Below, in pieces: positions 12,283-24,300 of a stretch of 64,000 nucleotides of DNA (position 1 is the stretch's first letter; each line of letters begins with the position of its first letter). Source of the DNA: Tubiluchus corallicola (taxonomy: Eukaryota > Priapulida > Priapulimorpha > Priapulimorphida > Tubiluchidae). The notes under the pieces were generated by a model. That model was not told where the DNA came from. It did not search any database and was given only the letters and a program-made list of their open reading frames with translations. The stretch is taken from contig JAQGDQ010000424.1 in assembly GCA_030141605.1 (NCBI GenBank), positions 62,001-126,000 of the forward strand, in the 5' to 3' direction. A program made the position numbers and the translations under genes.

Positions 12283-12414
12283 ATAGTGCTACAATCCCGT
12301 GATTACAATGCCTTGACCATGAGTGTGATGGCATTCGTTTCAATGATCTATCCGCTGGAGTACATGTTTCCAGTCATTCCGTTGCTTCCAACGTGCATGT
12401 GCAATGCGGAGCAG
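12283..12414 (+). CDS. MADD: MADD exon 1 of window (central DENN)
   Basis: 132 nt, enters and leaves in phase 0 (44 codons). Acceptor follows TTGTTTTGCAG; donor is GAGCAG|GTAAAG. The translation starts [18 protein letters not shown] and runs through [15 protein letters not shown] to EQ, the hallmark core of the cDENN domain. Residues 1-44 of the partial protein. An ATG at 12256 precedes the acceptor and is intronic, not a start. The preceding exon was not found in the 12 kb upstream. Confidence 0.95.
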
Positions 12415-15400
12415 GTAAAGCAACGTTTTGTCTTATACACACCGCACACGACAAAAAATCCGTGTGCAACAACTTGACTCATGCGTGCGCTAGATGAATT
12501 CCGTTTTTCCAAATTTGCCACACGTAGATTTTTATTAGGCGTATTTAACTTTGTGTCCCGTGTGCAGGCTCGGTACTACAGTTTGCATGGCTAGATCATT
12601 CCAAAAATGCTATCATGTTGTTAAGTGTCGTCAAGTAAATGTTTACCATAGTTACCCCTGCAAAAGTTGCTGTGTAAGGTACAAATTTTAGTGAGGTGGC
12701 TTGTGTCACTGTCGCACATTTTCGTTTGCGATTTTTAATTAAAAAATGCTCCCCGTAGTTATCACCCGTAATTCTGCAGACACTCGTTCACGTCTCCCAC
12801 ATCTGTCTCCCACAAGTTTTAAGCTACATTGATGAAAAATGCCATTTCAATTTAACATTGCCTGCTTCTTCATTCGCTTTTCGAATTCGAACTAAAAAAA
12901 ACTCATCCGATTCGAATTCGAACGTTTGATCCTCCCCCCTAGTTATCACCCGTAATTCTGCAGACACTTGTTCACGTCTCCCTCGTCTGTCTCCCACAAG
13001 TTTTAAGCTACATTGATGAAAAATGCCATTTCAATTTAACATTGCCTGCTTCTTCATTCGCTTTTCGAATTCGAACTAAAAAAACTCATCCGATTCGAAT
13101 TCGAACGTTCGATCCTCCCCCCTAGTTATCACCCGTAATTCTGCAGACAGTTGTTCACGTCTCCCACAAGTTTTAAGCTACATAGATGGAAAACGTTTTT
13201 TCAATTTAACATTGCCTGCTTCTTCATTCGCTTTTCGAATTCGAACTAAAAAAACTCCTCCGAATCGAATTCGAACGTTCGATCCTCCCCCCTAGTTATC
13301 ACCCGTAATTCTGCAGACACTCGTTCACGTCTCCCTCGTCTGTCTCCCACAAGTTTTAAGCTACATTGATGAAAAATGTCATTTCAATTTAGCATTGCCT
13401 GATTCTTCATTCGCTTTTAACTAACCATAATTCATTCGGGGAATCGCCGTGTGCATCATGCGACTTTGTAATCTTGTCTATGTAAATGGCTTTTGACGTT
13501 TTCTCAAAACCAAAAGGATAATCTTAGTTTTATTGCTGTTGGAAAATCTTGCCGTCGTGAAATTTTGTCGGCCGTTGCTTTATAGATTTTGTATTTAACG
13601 AGCTTCGTACAATAGCATCCCGCACTGCCTGGACAATTCCTAAAATGTCTTATGTGTACTAATTTTACTGGAAAGTGCTGTAAGTTAATTTCAAGTATAA
13701 GTTTAAGGTAATGCACAAACAACCTGAAGAGGTAATCATATTGAAAACACTCGCGAATCTCTGGTTTAGTAGAATGATATTTAAGTAGAGAATTGCTTTA
13801 GTAAAATAAGAACCTGAGTTACCTCATTAGAAATAAGTCCTGTAATTTTTCAAATTATTTGAAAATACCTTCATTATATGATAACGCCGTCACTTTCTTG
13901 ACTCTTACGTGGCTTGAGCTCGAATGCGTTTTTAGCAATATCTCATATTGTTTGCTTGTGTTTCTTTATTTCACTAGTTACTGCTCGCACCTACGCCGTA
14001 CGTGATTGGAGTGCCTGCAAGTTTCTTCCTATATAAGAAATCCTTCCAGATGCCGAATGATGTGTGGGTGGTGGACCTAGACTCCAATAAGGTAGGTTAC
14101 AAATGCATCGCCATGGAGATGAATATCGTCTATGCATTGCATCTGATAAATGCATCGCCATGGAGATGAATATCTTCTATGCATTGCATCTGATAAACGC
14201 ATTGCCATGGAGATGAATATCTTCTATGCATTGCATCTGATAAATGCATTGCCATGGAGATGAATATCTTCTATGCATTGCATCTGATAAACGCATCGCT
14301 ATGGAGATGAATATCTTCTATGCATTGCATCTGATAAACACATTGCCATGAAGATGAATATCTTCTATGCATTGCATCTGATAAACACATCGCCATGGAG
14401 ATGAATTTCTTCTATGCATTGCATCTGATAAACACATCGCCATGGAGATGAATATCTTCTATGCATTGCATCTGGTAAACGCATCGCCATGGAGATGAAT
14501 ATCTTCTATGCATTGCATCTGATAAACACATCGCCATGGAGATGAATTTCTTCTATGCATTGCATCTGATAAACACATCGCCATGGAGATGAATATCTTC
14601 TATGCATTGCATCTGATAAACACATTGCCATGAAGATGAATATCTTCTATGCATTGCATCTGATAAACACATCGCCATGGAGATGAATTTCTTCTATGCA
14701 TTGCATCTGATAAACACATCGCCATGGAGATGAATATCTTCTATGCATTGCATCTGATAAACACATTGCCATGAAGATGAATATCTTCTATGCATTGCAT
14801 CTGATAAACACATCGCCATGGAGATGAATTTCTTCTATGCATTGCATCTGATAAACACATCGCCATGGAGATGAATATCTTCTATGCATTGCATCTGATA
14901 AACACATCGCCATGGAGATGAATATCTTCTATGCATTGCATCTGATAAATACATTGCCATGGAGATGAATATCTTCTATGCATTGCATCTGATAAATACA
15001 TTGCCATGGAGATGAATATCTTCTATGCATTGCATCTGATAAATGCATCGCCATGGAGATGAATATCTTCTATGCATTGCATCTGATAAATGCATCGCCA
15101 TGGAGATGAATATCTTCTATGCATTGCATCTGATAAACACATCGCCATGGAGATGAATATCTTCTATGCATTGCATCTGATAAACACATCGCCATGGAGA
15201 TGAATATCTTCTATGCATTGCATCTGGTAAACGCATCGCCATGGAGATGAATATCTTCTATGCATTGCATCTGATAAACACATCGCCATGGAGATGAATA
15301 TCTTCTATGCATTGCATCTGATAAACACATCGCCATGGAGATGAATATCTTCTATGCATTGCATCTGATAAACACATCGCCATGGAGATGAATATCTTCT

Positions 15401-18277
15401 ATGCATTGCATCTGCAGACATCTTTTGGGCTTATATTATATCACCTAAGTTAGAGCAAATATCGGGTGTTTTTGAAGAAACATTACAGCCAAAAAGGATA
15501 AAATGTGCTGATATATTTGTATTGGAATGTTCGAAAGCGGTTGTATGGTTGGAAAGTTATGCAAATACATAGATCGCAAGTGGCGTTTGGTTCCGCCCAC
15601 CTTGATGACGTCGCTTGCATTTGACCCCGCCCACCTTGATGACGTCACTTGTGTTTGGCCCCGCCCACCCTGATGACGTTGCTTGTGTTTGGCCCCGCCC
15701 ACCTTGATGACGTCGCTTGGGTTTGACACCGCCCATCTTGATGACGTCACTTGCATTTGACCCCGCCCACCTTGATGCCGTCACTTGCTTTTGGCCCCGC
15801 CCGCCTTGATGACGTAACACGTTCTCAGAAACACTGGCTCACTGCAAGTCGCTACAGCATGTAAACAAAGGTGGAAAACATGGATAACTCCTGTGTTGTC
15901 ATCTGCCTTAAGTCTCTAGTTTAAAAAACAGAAAAGTGCAAAGTTTTAAAAGTGGCAGAAAGACAACAGGTGATAAATGTTGTATCTTTTATTATATTCT
16001 TTGCTTCAGTGATTTATTTGTCGAAATATTAGTAGCGTTTGAGATTTGTTTCCATTGACTAGATTGTTTAAGTAGCTTTATTTATTACTATATTATTATT
16101 ACTATTAATATTACTGTTATTAGTATCATTATTAGTAGTATTAGTTAGTTTTTCTATTGCAAGTTTTCTTTCTGACCAGCAAATTCGCAAATGTGAGCAG
16201 CTTTACAAGTTACTCTCTCTGGCAGCAAACTCGCAAATGTGAGCAGCTTTGTGAGTTAATCTCTTTGACCAGCAAACTCGCAAATGTGAGCGGCTTTGTG
16301 AGTTACTGTTGACAACTTATCTCAAACTGTCTGACAGTTGCTTCGAGTTGATTTACAATCTAGTGTGAACATCTCGACAAGTTACTCTCTGCACTTCTCT
16401 GCAGTGAATACAGCAGGCAGCGTCAGCTCACGCTTACTGTCGGAGAGTAACTCACAACAAGTTTCAAGTCTCAACACGCTTGCGCGTTACTTGGCGAGTT
16501 AATTTGGTTAGAAAACTTGCTAGTCTGAACAGTGTAAAAGTACAACCATGAAATTCTCTTTGTAGGTTAGTTCTAAAACTGTCACTTGAACTAATATCTT
16601 AGAACTAATTAATGCTTCAAAAAGTAAACAAATTTTGTTTTGTTAATATTTTGTCACCTACATTTCATCAATTATAAAATTAAATTTGTCTTTGTTCAAA
16701 TTACACTGTTATATTTCGGTTAACCGTGATATGCTTAGCGAGTGGAGACATTAAAGCTTCACGTTTGTCAGCGCAGAAGATGTGCCACATTGCCGTATAA
16801 AGTTCACTTTTAACATGCACGCTACATGAAATTTTCCCTTTATTTGAACTATTTTGGACAATGTTTTAAAGCAGATTTTAACAGTTGGGAGAAACGAGAA
16901 GCTAAAGTGGACTAAAACCTCGGAAAGAACAACCGAATGTTGATCAATTTCGACAAAAATGAAACCGAATTGAAAGTGCAATTATCCGGAAATTTTGTTT
17001 TGTTTTGGTAACAACTCTAATCGTTGGCCTGTACTGTTAATTGCACATCTGCCTTTAATGTATTTCAGCAAAGATTTTTAACTGTAATTAGGGAAAAGTG
17101 GAGTAATGTTGGCTATTCAGTTTTATACAGTCAAGTCACGTGACCTAGACTGACTTTTTGTAGAATATATACATATATAGCATTTGTAAAATATTAATGC
17201 AAGTACAAGGTAAGTTATTGAAAAAATCTAAATGTGGTCTACAAAACCTCGGAAACCCCACTATTTGAAATTCTTCTGAGCAAGTGCGGTTACTGTGTGT
17301 ACTCAACCGTGAAAGCTAAGCCACACTTTTCATGGTCAGTAAGTGAGAAGTGACTACCTGTAAACCAGATTCTAGCATTCTGCCTAATCCTATAGTCTTA
17401 GCTTTCGAAAGCGCTAGCGTTAAAATAATAATTTCGTTTAGGACATGTTCCCTGATAACACCTTAACTAACTCGATACTTATTTCCAAGGTGGTCCCAAT
17501 TATTATTACCCGTACATTACCTGCATGCTTGTCGAAGAACCAGCGGTACCATTTTTCATGTCTTTGGTATGACTCTGTCAGGAGTTGAACCCGTGACCTT
17601 GCTGGTGAGAAGCGAGCACACTACCATTGAGCTACGTCACCCAGCTTTAAATTGTAGTTTCTTTTTGCATTGTTATAACGACAACAGGTTATCAGTAGAT
17701 AATAACTATGATGCTCTTTGTCATCTTTGCATTCTTTTTTTTCAGATTACTGTACCCATCAGTGCGGAGGAGTTACCCGAATTACCGGATCCGGAAGGTT
17801 CCATGTTGAAAAATCATCTCAAGCAGGCTTTGGCCAGCATGAGCATGAATCCTCAACCAATCAAAAACCTCGACACAATCAGTTCCGAGGCAGCGGCGTG
17901 GGTGCGCTCAGACACGCATCAGACGCATCTCGCCGGATTCAACCCGTTTATCTATGGCAATGATGTGGATTCGGTTGACATAGCAACGAGAGTGGCCATG
18001 GTAAGTCAAGTAACTGATGTGTTTTAGATAAGATGAGATAAGGATAAAAATTCATTCTGCTTTTGGTAATTATATACATCATTAACCCTTTCACTACGTT
18101 GTTACTTTTTTAAGTATTGGCTTTTGCACATTTGACAATAACATCTTATGGTGTGTTACTAAAACAGAATCTTGTAAATAAACAAATAGTTGTTCATTAG
18201 TGAGTACCAACATTAAATATTAGTTTTATCTCTACACATGCACACGCCTCTGCCCACACACCACATGCACGCACACA

Positions 18278-18309
<32 letters not shown>

Positions 18310-21300
18310 TGCACACCATCATAAATAAGCATGTACTTATATTTAGAAACCAGTTTTCATAAAAGATGCAATGCTAATCCATAATATGCAATTATTTTAT
18401 AAGAATGTACAACAATCAAGCAAACCTATGTTTCGTCAACAGTCTGCAAGTCATTTGCATGGCAACATACCATACAGTACAGTATTGGCTTGAGATGCTG
18501 ATTGGCTGGTTAGCGATGCAGCCCCAATCCCACGGCTGTTAAACTACAATGCTTTACATGACCGTAGCAGTGAAATAAACAGACCTGGGTGACTGCGCTT
18601 AGTACTGAGCTTGGACGGGCAGTCTACTGCCGCCATCCGTCCCTTCCACGAAAAACATGGGTGGCAGTGTGCAGCCTTCCGTGGTGAAAGGGTTAATTTC
18701 ATTTGACTTAACATTAAAATATAAACTACTATAAACACATGAAACAACAACATGAGCAGATGAACAACCAATCGTAAATTGTATGAAACAGTCGCCTATC
18801 ACTTGTACATTTAAAGTACATCATTAAATTAAATTTACACCTGTAGCAATATGAGTATTATGATTACCTTATTATAGGGTAAGAGACCTATGTTTAAAAA
18901 GTTAAAAGGGCAGTAAACCCCCTAAACCTAAAATTAACTAAATCGGCATTAAATTGTCTTTTCTGCACTTGGGATTGACAAATTCAGAAATCTATTGATT
19001 TTACAAATAAGACATTTATACCTACAGGATTTTAATTTTTCAAAATTTAATACGAGAGGACGCGATGGGTCATTTTACAATAAATTTTAACCTTTTTTAT
19101 GAAAAGATACTCCAGTTTAGGTACTTCAATACCTTATACCTTATTGTGAGATACATAATCTGAGTGCCAGGTACCTTACGAATAATACCAGTCATTTTAT
19201 TTAAAAAGATATATGTCGTCATTAGTAAGATTATTGTTCCAGCGTAATCACAGTGTTTTCAGTGATTTTATCGTGAAATCTACCCTAATCTACCCTATAA
19301 AATATTGAAAGGAGACATTGTTTTTTCCAAGAATGGTTTATGTCAGGGGTGTGCAAATTGCGGCCCGCGGGCCACTTGCGGCCTGCCGAGAGAATTTGAG
19401 CGGCGCGCGAAGAGATTTGTCAACCTAATGAAAGTGCGGCCCGGGCGATTACTTTAGTGTGTCCAGCTGAAGTCCGTGCCACGATCCCAAAGATAGTGCT
19501 CGTAGTTTTTTCTACTAGATCGGATGCCATTAACCCTTACAAGACGGTTGTAGCTTAATGTCACTGTACTACACAGACTGTGCGATACACATTACTAATA
19601 TGCATTGTGATGAAATTAGCACTATCTGTGCTGAAAGTAGGAATATATGGTTTGTAATATAAATTTTAATAACTTCTAAAATAGTTTCTTGAGTGTAGTA
19701 GTAATTATGTACGCAGGTCGGATGCCAAAAAATCGTTATTAGGCCCTACTGTACTTGCTCCTTGACCAAACTGCCTGTGGCCCGCAGGAATTGCGGGAAA
19801 GTTTAATGTGGCCCGGCTAGTCAGATAATTTGCACACCCCTGGTTTATGTGAAAGAATTAATACCACAGAAACGTTAATATCGTTTCGCGTTCGCGTCAC
19901 TAGCTCTTTGCCGTTGCATGTATAGTGACTTTCGTTAGTTAGATGAGCACTAGTGTCTGCATCTCAGAAATATGTTACACAAGAAGTAGGTGCTGCACCT
20001 CACAGTTCAGAGGTGTTCAATTGTGATGTAGTGCACATGCTCAAGAACTCATGTATGAGCACAGTGGTATACTTGAAATTTGAATTTTAAACTTAAGATT
20101 TGCCAATTTTTTGTAAATCAAACTGAATCTCTTAGAGTAGCACTGAACTTCAATTTTTGCTCTCGCAAACACGTGCAACACGCTCGTGGAATATTTGTGC
20201 TGTTGAAAATGATGTTAGTTTGTGATGTCATTGCTATTTGGGCTCATCTACTGTTAATCAAGTTTTTAACCTATTATTTAATTATCACAAATTCTTTGGC
20301 ATTATTATAAGTGTTAAAATGTATATACTTTTTGCCTTACTTTACAGTGGGATAGGATGTGAAAAATCATCCTGCTTTCCTTTAAGTCGTTAATTGAAAA
20401 CCCTCCATGCTAACTGGGCAAGCAGAATGTTTGAATGAAACACTCCGTTCAGGGTGATTCATTGCCAGTTTTGTGCAGCGCTTTCTGACAGATAGGAGGG
20501 CAGACGTTTTGTGGAATTGTGAATTATTAGCTTCGTCAAGTTTTCGGCTTTCGAGACGAAGTTAATTTTGATGCAGTCGAATTACCTGAGACAGAGATAT
20601 CAGTCGATCTAAAAATGCATCTTTTTCTTCAAATTCCCCTGTTAATAAGAACCCAATTGAAACTACTACATAAAATAATCCTAATTACTGAATAATGTAT
20701 TGTTTTGTTTAGATTTAGGTATCTAACTTTATTATTTTTTGTTTTCAGTTTTTTTTGGATAATTTGTATCATTTATACTGTTTTTATTATTAGTTTTTTC
20801 TTATTTGTTTTTGTTTTTGTTATTTGCAGCATCGCCGTTAATTTTTAAAATACTAATCTATTTATAAGAAAGGGCAGGAGACTAGATGACCCTATGGTCC
20901 TTCCCTGCCCTGCTCCATGATTATAATTACTTAATATTTAAAAAACTTTTGATGTTAAACTAATTGGAGAAAATAGATGTCTATTGTCTTCTATCTTCTA
21001 TCTTCTTGAGACAATCTATGTCTATGTCTTCCTTAAGGTGTAACATGACAAAAGTAACTTGAATAGTCAGCTCTTGGGATTGCTTGTTTGGTCATATTTG
21101 TGCTTGGCTGCATCATTTGCCGTTTTTTCTCTGTTTTTGTTGGGAAAGAAGCCGTGACTGAAGATGAGTGTTTATAGAAACTCGGTAACTTGTAAAAGCT
21201 AACAATTTCCTCAAACGTCATTCCTATCTTGTTGTGCAGTTTCAGGGATGAGAATTTTCCGCATTCCGAGTTTTTGGAAGACCAGTAGTGCCATTTTTGT

Positions 21301-24300
21301 AAATCGCTTAAATTCGCTGAGAAAATTTTTACGGACCCAGTACATTATTTCACAAACTGACTGCTAGTTGGCAGGCCGTCACTTTGTTTACATCACGTAC
21401 ATCAGTGTAACTACGTGTATATCTCTATGTATAAAAATATAGAACTAATTGTGTGGAGTTATTTGAGTCAATTGCAGACAGTTTTTATATACTTTTGCAT
21501 AGGAGCAGCCAGTACTTGGGTGTTTTTGAGACAATTAAGTATCTTGTATCCTTGATAGTTGGGTATTTTAAATAATGCGTGAAACAAGGTAATTGATATT
21601 TTAAGTCCACTTAGAGGCTCTCTATGGTCACAAAATTGCAATTTGTTGCTGGCTGCACATGGCTCCCAACCCCCCGGCCTGTTTCAGAGTTTTTTGCAAT
21701 TTGTAATTCTCATCCCTGCAGTTCAGCAACTAGTGTTGTCTCATATCTCGAATACTGCTTGCCCTAAAAGCAGCGAAAATTGGCGAGAAGCGAAATTCGA
21801 TTCTCTTTGAGCGAAACTGATGTTTGAGTTGAATTGTATCGAGTAAATAAAGTACGATGATCAATCTTTTTACTGATTTTATGAAGAAATTCTCTTCAGC
21901 TGTCGTCTTCTGCAATTTTCTGTGGTTTAATTTAATCAGTTCAGATCATGAGTGCAGGCTCTTCGCTCGGATTGGTGCATCCATGAAACGAACTTGCCAG
22001 GATGGTGCTGCCACCTGTTTTTTCTACATTTAGAGTTACAACAATCTGTTTCATTATTAAACCATTTTCATTCACTTCTGCTTTCCTTTTTTATATTCTG
22101 AACTTACTCATCCATGAACCGAATCAGCATGAGGATGCATTTCTGGGAAAATACTTGACTACGAATGTCGGGCTTAGTCACATCGCTCGACTATCCTGAA
22201 CGATGGGTGCATTTCCGGGGGAAAACTCGTTAATTTGTGTCAAGCTTAGCCACCTCGTTAACGACACTTCGGTTTGGCTGCAAATTATTTCACTAATTGC
22301 TCTGAATAGCCAGTGAAGAAGTTTTGCCGATATTAACGAGAGTTTATGACTTGTGTTTGCTCTTTTGAGTTTGCTACTAATGAGTTCAAATTACCGTGTT
22401 TACGCCTTAAACACTCCCTGTTACCTCCGGTTTATGAGTTAATCGCTACTGCTTATTGCACCAGGGTGCGCTTTTACACACAAATGTTATGAGCAACTTT
22501 GTTTCCTGTACATAATAAAACAAAATAAGGGTAAAGTTTATTCATTTTATTCCATTTATTACGTAATAATTAGGTGTTGTTCGGTTAAACTTGAATGCAT
22601 TAGTTATATATATATATATTATACATTTTGCAGCAACCAAAAATGAAACAAACAGTGCATGCTTTTCTTTAGCACAAGAATATATTAACTAGCAAGAAAT
22701 TATGTCTAACGTAAGGCTTTGATTATTTAATGCTTACGTTACCAGCATATTTATATACAACAGCGAAACTTGGGGTTTAACGATTACTCAAGAAAAGCAG
22801 ATTGACACATTTCGTAGACGTCTTCTTAGGAAAGTTTTAAAGATAAGATGGCCATACATAATGAAAAATGAAGATTTATGCACCAGAATAAAAGAAATTT
22901 CTTGGAGTTCAAAAGTCAAGATCCAAAGATTAAGATGGCTAGGACATCTTCTAAGATTACCAAATGAAACACCAGTAAGAATCGCTTTAAAGGAAACCTT
23001 AAAACTTTGCAAAAAAACCTTGCAGAACCTTGTTTCACCGATTCAAGTTTTCCGATTTTTCAACTATTTATTTACGTCACTCTACCTTTAAAATCCTTTA
23101 AATACTTCGTTTTTTACATGTAGTCTGCTATAGAATGTTAGTATTAAGAATGTGTTCGAAATTTATTTTTTTACAGCTTTACTTGCGGTTTTAATTCTCT
23201 ATCACATGAGCACTGAATTTTTTGCAATTGGTGACTTTTCATGCTTTTTCAACGTTTTCATTTTCAGGTACGCTTTTTCAACTCGCCTAACCTGCTGGCA
23301 AATTTCAGCGAGCACACGCGCACACTCCGACTGTACCCACGGCCGGTTGTGGCATTCCAAGCTAATGCATTCCTAAAGTCACGTCCTAAACGAACGCCAT
23401 TTCTCACTCGTTTAGCCAAGACGCAATCAGTAGAGTTCTATGCAGAGTGGTCATTGGCTCCGACGAATGTGGCATTTCAACGCGTTCATACAGGTACGTG
23501 GAATGTTACCCAGGTAAAAGCATTGTATATAGTGCAGGAATGTGTATATTTGTTTTGTAGTACATTATAGTATATCTGTTTTGTGGCACGTGGTTTGTAT
23601 ATCTGTTTTGTGGCACATAGTTTGTATATCTATTTTGTGCCACATGGTTTGTATATCTGTTTTGTGACACGTGGTTTGTATATTTGTTTTGTGGTACATG
23701 GTTTCTATATCTGTTTTGTGGTACATGGTTTGTATATGTGTTTTGTGGTACGTGGTTTGTATATCTGTTTTGTGCCACATGGTTTGTATATCTGTTTTGT
23801 GACACATGGTTTGTATATCTGTTTTGTGGTACATGGTTTGTATATCTGTTTTGTGGCACATGGTTTGTGTATCTGTTTTGTGGCACATGGTTTGTATATC
23901 TGTTTTGTGGCACATGGTTTGTATATCTGTTTTGTGGCACATGGTTTGTATATCCGTTTTGTATCACATGGTTTGTATATCCGTTTTGTGGCACGTGGTT
24001 TGTATATCTGTTTTGTGACACGTGGTTTGTATATCTGTTTTGTGGCACATGGTTTGTATATCAGTTTTGTGGCACATGGTTTGTATATCTGTTTTGTGGC
24101 ACATGTTTGTATATCCGTTTTGTGGCACGTGGTTTGTATATCTGTTTTGTGACACGTGGTTTGTATATCTGTTTTGTGACACGTGGTTTGTATATCTGTT
24201 TTGTGGCACATGGTTTGTATATCCGTTTTGTGGCACATGGTTTGTATATCCGTTTTGTGGCACGTGGTTTGTATATCTGTTTTGTGGCACGTGGTTTGTA

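Noticed and set aside
14101-15413. CRISPR-like regular array
   Set aside because: Units are contiguous with no unique spacers; the same holds for the 27-, 32-, 45- and 62-bp arrays. These are minisatellites in an animal intron.
15445-15820. Minus-strand frames of 87 and 103 codons
   Set aside because: Shadows of the 34-bp GC-box/CRE array.
17560-17650. Functional tRNA gene on the minus strand
   Set aside because: A and B boxes are visible, but the T stem is mismatched and the acceptor stem does not close; kept only as a tRNA-like SINE or pseudogene.
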